The notes beneath the pieces are model-generated. The model had not been told where the DNA came from. It ran no database searches and saw only the letters and a list, made by a program, of their open reading frames with translations. From contig NZ_CP054301.1 in assembly GCF_013372285.1 (NCBI RefSeq), positions 3,500,001 to 3,564,000 of the forward strand: a DNA stretch of 64,000 bases, in the 5' to 3' direction. This document shows positions 53,996 through 63,262 of the stretch, one piece after another (within the stretch, counting starts at the first letter, position 1; every line of letters begins with the position of its first letter). This DNA comes from Marinomonas primoryensis. Lineage in GTDB: Bacteria > Pseudomonadota > Gammaproteobacteria > Pseudomonadales > Marinomonadaceae. The position numbers and the translations under genes were made by a program.

Positions 53996-55990
53996 TTAGT
54001 GGTTATTGATATCAAATCGGAATGACAGCAGTGTAATGTCATCTCTTTGCGGTTGGTCTCCCATGTACTGATCTAATGCTGATTCAAAAGACTCGGATTG
54101 TTCCTTTAAAGGTAAGGCCGCATTTTCTTTTATTAATGCTTCAAAACGCTGATTACCAAAACCAAAGTTTTTATCGCCGCCAGATTGATCTAGAAAACCA
54201 TCTGTCGTCATATAATAAGTCCACTCAGTCATTGGCAAATCGGTATTCTCATAGTCACCTCGACGGCGATCACCTAATGCTCGACGGCCAGAATCATATT
54301 TAATGAATTCTTCACCATTACTTGCATACAGCGCAATTTTCGCACCAGAGAAACGCATAATGCTACCGTCTTTCGGTATATACACTAAACCAACATCCGC
54401 GTTGGTTGCGACTTTTTTGGCGCTGACTTCTTCGTTCAACATAGAGCGCAATGTGCCATCAATCAAACTTAGCAAAGCAGCAGGATCTTCGATCCCTATC
54501 CTAGCGATGGAATAATCAATTGCGGCGCGCATTAACATAGTCATCAAAGCGCCAGGAACACCATGCCCCGCACAATCAACAATCCCTAACAAACACCCTT
54601 CATCTGTGGTGTGGAATACATAAAAATCACCACCAACAACATCACGGGGACGCCAAATAACGCTGTACTCTTCCCCTAATAACTGACGCATTTGACGATC
54701 AGGAAGAATCGACCTTTGGATAAGGCTAGCATAGTCGATAGACGCGCCAATTTTTCCATGCGCTTCTAATACCTTTTCATGAACTTTCTCTAATTCCGCC
54801 GTACGAGCCTGTACTTTTTCTTCAAGTTCTTGAGTGTGGCTTCTTACTTGCTGCGCCATTTTATTAAAGGTTTTGCTTAAGTCTCCTATTTCATCATTAC
54901 CGCCCGCCGTCAATGATACATCATAGGAACCGCTGGCAATGTTTTTTGCCGACTGTTGTAACTGACGAATCGGCGCTATCAATAACCGCTCCACCACAAA
55001 GCCAAAAACAACGAGCAATAGTACCAACAGCAACACAAAAACACTGACCGCAGGCAACACCAAACTGGCGTCAAAAATACTGACATTGGCCAAATCTATA
55101 TTGGTTACAACAAACCAATCTAATAACGGAAAATACACAAAAGACATCAACTGCTTATGCCCGTCTTGCTGCACACTAACCGTAGTGACTTTTCCCTCTT
55201 CGCTTTGTGCTTGAACTAATGCCTCTTTTACTCTTTTTTTAGACTTACTGTCGTCTAACATTGAATAGATAGACTGCACATCACTGCCGCTGTTTTTTGC
55301 ATTGTAGGCAATCAGCGCCTTATTTCGATGAATCTCTATAGCGCCATCAGCATTGATAATAAAAGGCGTCACGCCCTGAACTTGGTTCTCAAGAAATTGC
55401 GCCGTAAAACGATCCAATGAAAAGCCGGTTCCCGCCAAACCAATAAACTGACCTTGGTCACGAACCGGAAAATTAATCCAAACTTTCATCGCCTTAAGGA
55501 CTTCGTCGTAGTTCACATTGATGCTAAAAGGCTCGGTTTTGGCTCGCGTAGAGAAATACCAACTGTCGGTATTATTCGTTTCACTTAGGGCATATTTTGG
55601 GGTCGTTGTCAGTGCGTTATCCTGGTCTGCAAAGTAATAATGCCGAGTCGAATCATTCACAATGAACATCGCGTGGTTTTGAAAGGCATCAAGATAGCCT
55701 TGCGTTTCTTCAAGCCAAATCTTTCTCAACTCTGGGTCTTCAGGGTTATTCAACCACGCTTTTATAACAGTTGAACTCGCAAAGCGCTCTGCCAACGCCA
55801 CTTCTCTTGAAACTGGCGTTAATATGCGTTGATAATTTAACTGAGTAAAACTGTCTGCGTAATTTTCCGCTGAATATTCTTGCCCTTTTTGAACAAAGGA
55901 CCAACCAATAACAGCGATAATTAACAACGCAAAAAGGCAAGTACTTGCCAAAGCAAATAACGATTTACCACGTAATCCCCAACGGGCCAT
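53996..55990 (-). CDS. siaA: SiaA, membrane PP2C-type (SpoIIE) phosphatase with dCache sensor
   Basis: 664 aa. TM helix (~12-30), periplasmic dCache-type sensor (~35-295), TM helix (~305-332, VFVLLLVLLLVVFGFV), HAMP (~335-385), coiled coil (~388-420), then a SpoIIE/PP2C phosphatase (~425-660) with GGDFYVF and DCAGHGVPGALMTM. In P. aeruginosa SiaA dephosphorylates SiaC to activate SiaD. Its sensor ligand is not known. First gene of siaABCD; promoter in the 511-bp gap upstream. Confidence 0.92.
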   Translation of the reverse strand: MARWGLRGKSLFALASTCLFALLIIAVIGWSFVQKGQEYSAENYADSFTQLNYQRILTPVSREVALAERFASSTVIKAWLNNPEDPELRKIWLEETQGYLDAFQNHAMFIVNDSTRHYYFADQDNALTTTPKYALSETNNTDSWYFSTRAKTEPFSINVNYDEVLKAMKVWINFPVRDQGQFIGLAGTGFSLDRFTAQFLENQVQGVTPFIINADGAIEIHRNKALIAYNAKNSGSDVQSIYSMLDDSKSKKRVKEALVQAQSEEGKVTTVSVQQDGHKQLMSFVYFPLLDWFVVTNIDLANVSIFDASLVLPAVSVFVLLLVLLLVVFGFVVERLLIAPIRQLQQSAKNIASGSYDVSLTAGGNDEIGDLSKTFNKMAQQVRSHTQELEEKVQARTAELEKVHEKVLEAHGKIGASIDYASLIQRSILPDRQMRQLLGEEYSVIWRPRDVVGGDFYVFHTTDEGCLLGIVDCAGHGVPGALMTMLMRAAIDYSIARIGIEDPAALLSLIDGTLRSMLNEEVSAKKVATNADVGLVYIPKDGSIMRFSGAKIALYASNGEEFIKYDSGRRALGDRRRGDYENTDLPMTEWTYYMTTDGFLDQSGGDKNFGFGNQRFEALIKENAALPLKEQSESFESALDQYMGDQPQRDDITLLSFRFDINNH

Positions 55991-56381
55991 TTCTGAGTAT
56001 CCTTTTGTTCAAACACACAATTTTTAACAACAAATTTTTGTCAAAAATACAGTAAAGGAATAGTTTGTTGCCTAGCTCTCTTTTAGTAAAGAAGTAAGCG
56101 GCATAATCAGCAAAACAACGTTGATAAAGATCAATATTGTGGTGTTAAGCCAAACAAATCGCTCATTTTCTAAATGGGTTAATTTCTAAGCGACTTGTAG
56201 GCCAAACCTACCATCACTCAATGTCGTGATTAATCACTTTTCCAGACAAGACAAAACTTGATGTTTCATAATAGTAAATCCAACCTTAGTCCCACTAATG
56301 TCTCACTAAAAAAGACATAAGAAAATTTTCTTATGGATATCAATCATCTATGGTTTAACTAAAAAATCTGCGAATAAAGGC

Positions 56382-56411
56382 TTGACGAAGAGGAAAAGTT
56401 ACCGGTAACAT
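56382..56411 (+). promoter_or_regulatory. Sigma-70 promoter of the gluconate TRAP operon
   Basis: TTGACG (56382-56387), 18-bp spacer, TAACAT (56406-56411). The -10 lies within operator 1, so repressor and polymerase compete. Confidence 0.6.
56398..56409. promoter_or_regulatory. GntR-type operator 1 (GTTACCGGTAAC)
   Basis: Perfect 12-bp palindrome overlapping the -10 of the TRAP promoter. LacI-family gluconate repressors recognise GTTACCnGTAAC-like sites. Confidence 0.8.
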
Positions 56412-56420
56412 CCCGTCTTA

Positions 56421-56432
56421 GTTACCGGTAAC
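56421..56432. promoter_or_regulatory. GntR-type operator 2 (GTTACCGGTAAC)
   Basis: Identical palindrome 23 bp from operator 1, just past the expected transcription start. Confidence 0.8.
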
Positions 56433-56501
56433 ATATACCGACAACCTAGGCACATCTTCTAAAAATGTTCTTTCAAAAAAAAAACAATAGGAAGCGATAC
56501 C

Positions 56502-57518
56502 ATGAGTAAATTCAGCACCACACTATTGACCGCCACGATGGCCGGCATCCTCTCTACCTCTGCGATTGCAGCGGATTATAACTTTAAGTTTCAATCCTCT
56601 GATCCAGCGGGTGACAAGAACTTTCAAGTTCAAAAAGAATGGGTTGAACGCGTTGAAACCATGACGGGCGGCCGTGTTCATATCGACTTGCTTCCTGTTG
56701 GTAGTATTTTCAAACATACCGAAACCCTAGACGGCATTAAAATGGGTATCCTAGATGGCCATATTACGGCAACTGAATTTTTCTCTGGTAAAGACCCAGC
56801 GTTTGGTTTGATCGGTAACACAGTAGGCGCTTGGTCAAACACTCAGCAACTTCTGCAATACATTAACTACGGTGGTGGTTACGAGCTAATGAACGAACTT
56901 TACGCTCCTTACGGCGTGAAATTCATTGGTGGTTCCACAACCGGTGTTGAGTCATTGGTATCTCGTGTTCCGCTAGACAGCGTTGCTGATTTGAAAGGTC
57001 TGAAACTGCGCGCACCTGAAGGTCTTGTTCAGCGAGTCTTCGCGGCTGCTGGCGCTGCTCCAGTAAACCTACCAGGTTCTGAAGTATTCACCGGTCTTAG
57101 CAAAGGCGTTATCGATGCGGCTGACTACACTGTTTTTTCTACTAACCAAAAAGCCGGTATGAACGACATTGCAACACACCCTGTTCAACCAGGTTTCCAT
57201 TCTTTGCCATTGATCGATATTTCAATGAACAAGAAAAAATGGGACAAATTACCTGCTGACATTCAGTCAATCCTAACGGTTTCAGTACGTGACTTCGCAG
57301 AAGATATCACCACGCAATTGCGTATTGCCGATCAAGCTGCCGTAAAAGCAGCACAAGCGGATCCAAACATCACGATTCATGACTGGTCTGAAGAAGAACG
57401 TAAAAAGTTCCGTGCTATTGCTCGTACGCAGTGGAAAGAGTTCGCTAAAGGCTCTGATAACGCACAAAAAGTATACGATTCTGTCACAACTTACCTAGAA
57501 GAAAATGGTCTTCTATAA
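56502..57518 (+). CDS. TRAP substrate-binding protein DctP (probable gluconate)
   Basis: 338 aa. Signal peptide MSKFSTTLLTATMAGILSTS...AIA; mature DYNFKFQSSDPAGDKNFQVQKEWVERVE. Ligand Arg candidate in GLKLRAPEGL. Near-classical TRAP SBP. Stands in front of gntK and the LacI-type GntR with shared operators, so gluconate or a close sugar acid is the likely cargo. A strong terminator-like hairpin follows, which should raise SBP mRNA over the permease genes. Confidence 0.9.
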   Translation: MSKFSTTLLTATMAGILSTSAIAADYNFKFQSSDPAGDKNFQVQKEWVERVETMTGGRVHIDLLPVGSIFKHTETLDGIKMGILDGHITATEFFSGKDPAFGLIGNTVGAWSNTQQLLQYINYGGGYELMNELYAPYGVKFIGGSTTGVESLVSRVPLDSVADLKGLKLRAPEGLVQRVFAAAGAAPVNLPGSEVFTGLSKGVIDAADYTVFSTNQKAGMNDIATHPVQPGFHSLPLIDISMNKKKWDKLPADIQSILTVSVRDFAEDITTQLRIADQAAVKAAQADPNITIHDWSEEERKKFRAIARTQWKEFAKGSDNAQKVYDSVTTYLEENGLL

Positions 57519-57556
57519 GCGTTAAAAACACTTACTGACGTCCTTTAAGCTAGCAC

Positions 57557-57589
57557 AACAGGCGTTTATTATGTAAACGCCTGTTTTTT
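57557..57589 (+). terminator. Terminator-like hairpin between dctP and dctQ
   Basis: Perfect 12-bp stem AACAGGCGTTTA/TAAACGCCTGTT with a 5-nt loop, then TTTT. It lies 38 bp after dctP and 10 bp before dctQ, so part of the transcripts should stop here. Confidence 0.85.
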
Positions 57590-57604
57590 CATTGGATCAT
57601 GATC

Positions 57605-58162
57605 ATGCAAGACGAAATTCATCCTCAAACACCCGACAAAGTAAACCAGCCAAGAAACGGTTTAGACCGCATTATTTTCAAACTTGGCAATATCTTAAGC
57701 CTGTTATTCATCTTCACCGTTGCCATTTCCTTTTACGAAGTCTTGATGCGTTATGTTTTTAACGCCCCCACTATGTGGGTTCATGAAACGGCTTCTTTTC
57801 TGGGTGGTTGCTTGTTTGTTTATGGTGGGATCTATGCTCTATCGATAGATAAACATGTGCGTGTGGTGCTCATCTACGACATTGTCTCTGATAGAACACG
57901 ACGTTGGTTGAATGTTTTTCATCACGTTATGGGGCTCACTTTTTCAGGATTGCTCAGCTGGGCTGCATATCAAATGGTTCAAGACTCTTGGTTCACACCA
58001 TTCGGTGATTTTCGTTTAGAAACATCTGGATCGGCTTGGGATCCTGCTTTCCCTGCGTTAGTTAAAGGCATGATATTCATGACGCTTTGTATCATGTTTG
58101 TGCAGTTCTCCTTGCACCTAATACAAGAATTAAATGGCTTAAGGAAACGCGACGATGTTTGA
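57605..58162 (+). CDS. TRAP small permease DctQ (probable gluconate)
   Basis: 185 aa from ATG 57605 (GGA 8 nt upstream); an ATG at 57599 is two codons earlier. Four membrane helices; typical FTVAISFYEVLMRYVFNAPTMWVHETASFLGG. Partner of the following DctM, with an 8-nt overlap. Confidence 0.88.
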   Translation: MQDEIHPQTPDKVNQPRNGLDRIIFKLGNILSLLFIFTVAISFYEVLMRYVFNAPTMWVHETASFLGGCLFVYGGIYALSIDKHVRVVLIYDIVSDRTRRWLNVFHHVMGLTFSGLLSWAAYQMVQDSWFTPFGDFRLETSGSAWDPAFPALVKGMIFMTLCIMFVQFSLHLIQELNGLRKRDDV

Positions 58163-59471
58163 TTTATCCGCTATAGGCATAGGCTACGGAAGCCTATTGA
58201 TGCTCGGTTCCATGATTTTATTACTGCTAACGGGGATGCAATTAGCGTTCGTTACCGCGTTAGTGGCTCTGGTTTTTGCAGTCGGTTGGTTTGGTGTAGG
58301 CGCCTTGCCATTGATCACCAGCCGCTTATACAGTTTTGTGGGCAGCTATGTGTTCCTTGCTGTACCGATGTTTGTATTGATGGCCGCACTCTTAGATAGA
58401 TCCGGCATTGCACGTGATCTCTTTGATGCGATGAAGGTATTTGGTCGTAAGTTGCGCGGCGGCGTTGCGGTACAAACATTATTAGTAGCGATTGTATTGG
58501 CGTCCATGTCTGGTGTGATCGGCGGAGAAACCGTATTGCTGGGCATTCTGGCCTTGCCACAAATGCTGCGCCTTGGTTATAACCGCAAACTTGCTATTGG
58601 TACCACTTGTGCCGGCGGCGCGCTTGGCACCATGCTGCCACCCAGTATCGTATTGATCATTTATGGCCTAACCGCCAGCGTATCGATTGGTGACCTTTTT
58701 AAAGCGGCTTTCTTGCCGGCCTTTATCTTAGCGTTCGCTTACATGGCCTACGTGCTGATCCTTTGTCGTATTCACCCAGAATACGCGCCATTACCAACAG
58801 CAGAAGAACTCGCCGCGGACGAAGACGTTAACTATTTCAAAGCACTGCTTTTCCCTTTGCTTACCGTGATGATGGTATTGGGCAGTATTTATACTGGCGT
58901 GGCGTCTGTCACGGAAGCCTCCGCTTTGGGTGTTGTCGGCATCATCATCAGTGCGGCTATTCGTGGCGAACTGAACTTCTCCATGCTTAAAGACAGCGCC
59001 ACCGCGACGATGAGCACCTGCGGCATGATTATCTGGATCGGCATTGGTGCAACCGCGCTTGTTGGTGTTTACAACCTGATGGGCGGTATCAGTTTTGTCG
59101 AAGAAATCATTCTTGCCTTAAGTGGCGGCAGCGTGATGGGCACCATCATGATCATGATGGTGATCTTGCTTGTCTTGGGTATGTTCTTAGATTGGGTCGG
59201 GGTTGCGCTGCTAACCATGCCGATCTTTGTCCCCATCATTATCGGTCTGGGCTTAGACCCAATCTGGTTTGGTGTGGTGTTCTGTTTGAATATGCAGGTT
59301 TCTTTCCTTTCTCCGCCCTTTGGCCCCGCCGCGTTTTATCTTAAATCGGTGGCCCCCAAAGACATTAGTCTTGGTGAAATATTCAGCTCTTTGCTTCCTT
59401 TTATTGCAATGCAGATTGCCGTACTCGCCTTGGTCATATTCTTTCCTGAGCTGGCCCTTTGGTGGAAATAA
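58155..59471 (+). CDS. TRAP large permease DctM (probable gluconate)
   Basis: 438 aa with about 11-12 membrane segments. Family blocks VPMFVLMAALLDRSGIARDLFDA, GGALGTMLPPSIVLIIYGLTA, and SFLSPPFGPAAFYLKSVAPKDIS. Sodium-driven symporter subunit. Followed by gntK at 83 bp. Confidence 0.93.
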   Translation: MFDLSAIGIGYGSLLMLGSMILLLLTGMQLAFVTALVALVFAVGWFGVGALPLITSRLYSFVGSYVFLAVPMFVLMAALLDRSGIARDLFDAMKVFGRKLRGGVAVQTLLVAIVLASMSGVIGGETVLLGILALPQMLRLGYNRKLAIGTTCAGGALGTMLPPSIVLIIYGLTASVSIGDLFKAAFLPAFILAFAYMAYVLILCRIHPEYAPLPTAEELAADEDVNYFKALLFPLLTVMMVLGSIYTGVASVTEASALGVVGIIISAAIRGELNFSMLKDSATATMSTCGMIIWIGIGATALVGVYNLMGGISFVEEIILALSGGSVMGTIMIMMVILLVLGMFLDWVGVALLTMPIFVPIIIGLGLDPIWFGVVFCLNMQVSFLSPPFGPAAFYLKSVAPKDISLGEIFSSLLPFIAMQIAVLALVIFFPELALWWK

Positions 59472-59554
59472 CCCATTGAGACCATGCCGTTCAACACGGC
59501 TTTTTGAACGACACAGCCTTGCTGATATCAGCAAGGCGACAAGGACTTAAGAAG

Positions 59555-60046
59555 ATGACAAAAAAAATTGTAGTATTAGGCGTATCAGGCTCAGGCAAAT
59601 CCTTGATTGGTAAAAACATTGCAGACAAGCTTGGTTATCGCTTTTTTGATGGTGATGACTTTCATAGTCAAGCCAATGTCGACAAAATGCGCCAAGGCAT
59701 TCCGCTAACCGACGAAGATCGTAAAGACTGGCTCGCCACACTAAATACGCTATTGACCGACAACTCGACCGTCGTCATCGCTTGCTCTGGATTAAAACCA
59801 GAATACCGCGCCATGCTTCGTCAAGGTCTCGATGATGTCACCATGATCTATTTAAAAGGAAGCATTGATACCATTTGGCAACGTCATCAAAAACGTGATG
59901 GTCACTATTTTAATGGTCGTGAAATGCTAGAAAGCCAATTTGCCACCTTGATTGAGCCAACAGAAGAGGAAGCACTCGTCATTGATATTTCCCAAGATGC
60001 AGATGCCGTCTTGAACGAAGCACTTTCTCTATTATCAAACCAATAG
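59555..60046 (+). CDS. gntK: Gluconokinase
   Basis: 163 aa from ATG 59555, with AAGGA 9 nt upstream; a longer frame (59504) is rejected. P-loop GVSGSGKS (9-16), then FFDGDDFHSQANVDKMRQGIPLTDEDRKDWL, the gluconate kinase signature. Phosphorylates D-gluconate to 6-phosphogluconate for the Entner-Doudoroff or pentose-phosphate routes. In line after the TRAP genes, upstream of the GntR gene. Confidence 0.95.
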   Translation: MTKKIVVLGVSGSGKSLIGKNIADKLGYRFFDGDDFHSQANVDKMRQGIPLTDEDRKDWLATLNTLLTDNSTVVIACSGLKPEYRAMLRQGLDDVTMIYLKGSIDTIWQRHQKRDGHYFNGREMLESQFATLIEPTEEEALVIDISQDADAVLNEALSLLSNQ

Positions 60047-60052
60047 AACAAA

Positions 60053-60080
60053 AGAGGCACAACAAGCAAGTTGTGCCTCT
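60053..60080 (+). terminator. Hairpin after gntK
   Basis: Perfect 11-bp stem AGAGGCACAAC/GTTGTGCCTCT, loop AAGCAA, 6 bp past the stop. No T-run, so a weak terminator or mRNA-end hairpin. Confidence 0.55.
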
Positions 60081-60187
60081 AAACCACACAATAGTAAATA
60101 CTCACTTTCAATAGCCTCTTTGTTTTAAAAACACCTTCACCGTAATTGTCTTTTTTTTGTTTCTTGCTATGAGTTGCTTATGATAAT

Positions 60188-60199
60188 GTTACAGGTAAC
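60188..60199. promoter_or_regulatory. GntR-type operator 3 (GTTACAGGTAAC)
   Basis: Matches the operators at 56398 and 56421 except for one base. It contains the AGGT ribosome-binding site of the gntR gene, so autorepression is expected. Confidence 0.75.
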
Positions 60200-60204
60200 A
60201 ATTC

Positions 60205-61233
60205 ATGGATACGTCTCTTGATATGAAAAGCTCAGGTATGAAAAATAAACGCCCTACATTACAAGACGTTGCAAACCTAGTTGGCGTCACGAAAATGACG
60301 GTAAGCCGTTATCTTAGAAACCCTGATCAGGTTTCACCCCCTCTGCAAATTAAAATCGGGGAAGCGTTAGACCACCTCGGCTACATACCCAACCGTGCAC
60401 CCGATATTTTATCCAAATCCAAAAGTCACGCCATTGGGGTGCTGGTGCCGTCGCTAACCAACCAAGTATTCGCAGAAGTCATCCGTGGCATTGAATCGGT
60501 ATTAGAACCTGCTGGTTACCAAACCATGCTGGCGCACTATGGCTACAGCAAAGAAGCCGAAGAAACACGTATTGCGGCGCTGCTTTCTTACAATGTGGAC
60601 GGCCTTATTATTTCCGAAAGCTACCATACCGAACGAGTTCGCAAGATGCTTAGTGTGGCCGGTATTCCCGTTATTGAAATCATGGATTCGGTGTCTCCAG
60701 CGATCGAGCAAGCCATTGGTATCGACAACCAAGCCGCGGCTTATGCCATGACCGAGTGCATGATCAAAAAAGGTCATCGTAAAATTGTCTATTTCGCCGC
60801 TAGAATGGACCAACGCACGCTGTTAAGAATACGCGGCTATCAGGCCGCAATGCAGGACAATGGCTTAACTGAAATGTGCCTAAGTACAGACAGTGCATCA
60901 TCGTTTACGCAGGGCGAGCAATTCATGAAAGAAGCCTTAGAAAAACAACCTGATACCGACGGCATCTTTTGCACCAATGATGACTTAGCCATTGGCGCAC
61001 TCTACGCTTGCCAAAAAATGGGCATCAAAATACCGGAAGAAATGGGCATTGCGGGGTTTCATGGCCATAATATCGCGAGAGTCATGGTACCGTTATTAGC
61101 TACGGTTATTACCCCTCGAGAAGAAATGGGCCGTTTAGCGGCAGAGCATTTGCTGTCTCGTTTACAAGGCAATCCCGTCTCACAAAAAGTCATTAACTTA
61201 CCCTTTCAGATTGAAATGGGTGAAAGCATTTAG
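60205..61233 (+). CDS. gntR: LacI-family gluconate repressor GntR
   Basis: 342 aa. LacI HTH LQDVANLVGVTKMTVSRYLRNP (~19-40), then a periplasmic-binding-like effector domain with IGVLVPSLTNQVFAEVIRGIE and the E. coli GntR-like AGFHGHNIARVMVPLLATV. Starts at ATG 60205, 8 nt after AGGT. The three operators of this regulon in the window suit it. Gluconate is the expected inducer. Confidence 0.92.
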   Translation: MDTSLDMKSSGMKNKRPTLQDVANLVGVTKMTVSRYLRNPDQVSPPLQIKIGEALDHLGYIPNRAPDILSKSKSHAIGVLVPSLTNQVFAEVIRGIESVLEPAGYQTMLAHYGYSKEAEETRIAALLSYNVDGLIISESYHTERVRKMLSVAGIPVIEIMDSVSPAIEQAIGIDNQAAAYAMTECMIKKGHRKIVYFAARMDQRTLLRIRGYQAAMQDNGLTEMCLSTDSASSFTQGEQFMKEALEKQPDTDGIFCTNDDLAIGALYACQKMGIKIPEEMGIAGFHGHNIARVMVPLLATVITPREEMGRLAAEHLLSRLQGNPVSQKVINLPFQIEMGESI

Positions 61234-61285
61234 TGTAAAACAACGTCCGATCAAAAGCTTCAAAACCAAGCCCTTAGAGCAAAAT

Positions 61286-61328
61286 CACTTCTCATGGAAC
61301 TGAGAAGTGTTATCATTATCAAAACCCT
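61286..61328 (+). promoter_or_regulatory. gntR 3' hairpin and Fur-box-like site before fecB
   Basis: Perfect 9-bp stem CACTTCTCA/TGAGAAGTG (61286-61294, 61301-61309) probably ends gntR. It is followed by GTTATCATTATCAA (61309-61322), which matches one side of the Fur 19-mer (ATCATTATC exactly). This fits iron repression of fecBCD. Confidence 0.5.
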
Positions 61329-61363
61329 TCAATCACTGATGATAACGACTAAGGCTACCATCC

Positions 61364-62254
61364 ATGAAGCGCTTGCTTTGCCTCGCATTCACTGTCCTTT
61401 CAATGTATTTTTGCTCACTGACTCACGCCGTTACGGTAGAGGATAGCAAAGGAACCTTTACTCTCGACTACATACCAAAACGCATTGTCGTATTAGAGTT
61501 TTCTTTTGCCGATGCACTGGCTTCCGTGAATGTCAGCCCGGTTGGTATCGCTGACGACAAAGACCCTGAACGTGTGCTAAAACAAGTGCGAGACATTATT
61601 GGCGAATGGCAATCCGTAGGCACGCGCTCGCAACCTAGTCTTGAGGTTATTTCTTCGCTAAAACCGGATTTGATCATTGCCGACATTGGCCGCCACGAAG
61701 GCGTGTATGAGGATCTGAAAAAAATTGCCCCAACGCTCATTTTACCATCACGTCGTGAAACCTACGAAGACAACCTGAAAGCCGCCGCGGTCATTGGTAA
61801 GGTGGTTGGTAAAGACCAAGAAATGCAAGCAAGACTCGCCAAACATAAAACCATCATGCAAAACTATGCGACACAACTACCAAAGGACTTCAACGTACAA
61901 TTCGTTGTGGCGAGAGCAGACAATCTTTTCATGCACCCAGCAAACTCTTACGCCGGCGGAGTGATAAAAGCATTAGGCTTAAAAAATCCATCCTTAGAAA
62001 AAGACGATAAACAGTCCAGTCGCCAAATTGGCCTAGAACAGCTGCTCGCCATCAACCCAGATTATCTTATTGTTGGTACCTATGTGTCGCCAAACATTAT
62101 CGATAAATGGGAAAAAGAACCGCTTTGGTCGGTGCTTAAAGTTGCTCGTAATCAACATTTATTTAGGGTCAATGGCAATGTTTGGTCACGCTGTCGAGGC
62201 ATCATGGCAGCAGAAAACATGGCTAAAGATCTGACAAGGGTTTTCAATCAATAA
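61364..62254 (+). CDS. Fe(III)-siderophore/dicitrate ABC transporter binding protein (FecB-like)
   Basis: 296 aa. Signal peptide to HAV at ~23. FecB-type Peripla_BP_2: LDYIPKRIVVLEFSFADALASV, VGTRSQPSLEVISSLKPDLIIAD, YLIVGTYVSPNIIDKWEKEPLWSVLKVARNQHLFRV. Periplasmic (or lipid-anchored) binding of ferric citrate or a siderophore. 3-bp gap to fecC. The exact ligand is unknown. Confidence 0.9.
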   Translation: MKRLLCLAFTVLSMYFCSLTHAVTVEDSKGTFTLDYIPKRIVVLEFSFADALASVNVSPVGIADDKDPERVLKQVRDIIGEWQSVGTRSQPSLEVISSLKPDLIIADIGRHEGVYEDLKKIAPTLILPSRRETYEDNLKAAAVIGKVVGKDQEMQARLAKHKTIMQNYATQLPKDFNVQFVVARADNLFMHPANSYAGGVIKALGLKNPSLEKDDKQSSRQIGLEQLLAINPDYLIVGTYVSPNIIDKWEKEPLWSVLKVARNQHLFRVNGNVWSRCRGIMAAENMAKDLTRVFNQ

Positions 62255-62257
62255 TCC

Positions 62258-63262
62258 ATGTCGCTTCTTAAACACACGTCCTACCCGAGACAATGCACGG
62301 CTCTGTTATTGGTATTATTGCTCTTTGCCTGGTTATCCTTATTTACCTGGTCAATCATCCCGATAAGTGGCATTCAAGCCTTGATGGCATTAATCGCCCC
62401 TGATGACGATAGTATTGCGCACCATATTGTGTTGGATATCCGCCTACCGCGAGTCCTGATTGCAGGCCTTGTCGGCGCTTGCTTAGCTGTTTCTGGTGCC
62501 ATCATGCAAAGCCTCACCCAAAACCCTTTAGCATCACCTTCTGTATTGGGTGTGAATGCCGGCGCAGCATTAGGCATGGCCGCCGTTTCGACGGTGACGC
62601 CTTGGCTTGGCTTTTTCGGCACTTCAACCGCCGCCATTCTAGGCGGCGCGATAGCATGGGGAATCGTTATGTTACTGGGCGCGGCGTGGCGCGGCGGCAA
62701 CGAACATGGCCGTTTTGTGCTGGCTGGTGTGGCGGTTTCGGCATTGTGTGCAGCCTTAATGAAAGCCATGATCATACTTCATGAAGACCAAGCCTCTGCG
62801 GTTTTGACTTGGCTAGCTGGCAGTGTTGCTGGTGCTAGCTGGCATCAATGGCAAAGCTTTTGGCCACTTGCCTCTGTGAGTCTACTTGGTGCATTTTTCA
62901 TGAGCCCAACCTTAAACTTATTAAATCTTGGCGACGATAATGCCCGCAGCTTAGGCGTTAAGTTGGGGTGGGTTCGTGTTATTTTCAGTCTTCTTGTATT
63001 GATTCTTGTAGGCAGCGCCTTAAGTATTGCCGGCTCTATCGCATTTATCGGCTTGCTCGTTCCTCATATGTCAAAAACATTGGTGGGGCAAGACAATCGA
63101 AAAATATTACCATTAACCGCCATCATGGGGGCTGTTTTGGTTGTCATGGCCGATGCCCTTAGTCGTGCCATTATTTATCCGATGGAAACCCCTGTTGGGG
63201 CGATTGTCGCCTTAATCGGCGCACCATTTTTCATCTACATGGTAAGGACTCGAACATCATGA
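62258..63262 (+). CDS. Iron-siderophore ABC transporter permease (FecC-like)
   Basis: 334 aa, about nine to ten helices. FecCD signatures DIRLPRVLIAGLVGACLAVSGA, MQSLTQNPLASPSVLGVNAGAA, SIAFIGLLVPHMSKTLVGQDNRK, and the coupling loop LGDDNARSLGVKLG. Overlaps the next permease gene by 4 nt (ATGA). Confidence 0.94.
   Translation: MSLLKHTSYPRQCTALLLVLLLFAWLSLFTWSIIPISGIQALMALIAPDDDSIAHHIVLDIRLPRVLIAGLVGACLAVSGAIMQSLTQNPLASPSVLGVNAGAALGMAAVSTVTPWLGFFGTSTAAILGGAIAWGIVMLLGAAWRGGNEHGRFVLAGVAVSALCAALMKAMIILHEDQASAVLTWLAGSVAGASWHQWQSFWPLASVSLLGAFFMSPTLNLLNLGDDNARSLGVKLGWVRVIFSLLVLILVGSALSIAGSIAFIGLLVPHMSKTLVGQDNRKILPLTAIMGAVLVVMADALSRAIIYPMETPVGAIVALIGAPFFIYMVRTRTS

Larger units (their letters stand above)
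55991..56501. other. Divergent promoter region between siaA and the gluconate TRAP genes
   Basis: No gene in 511 bp. The right part carries the dctP promoter and two GntR-type operators (56382-56432). The left part (siaA leader) is A+T-rich; no clear promoter assigned. Confidence 0.6.
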
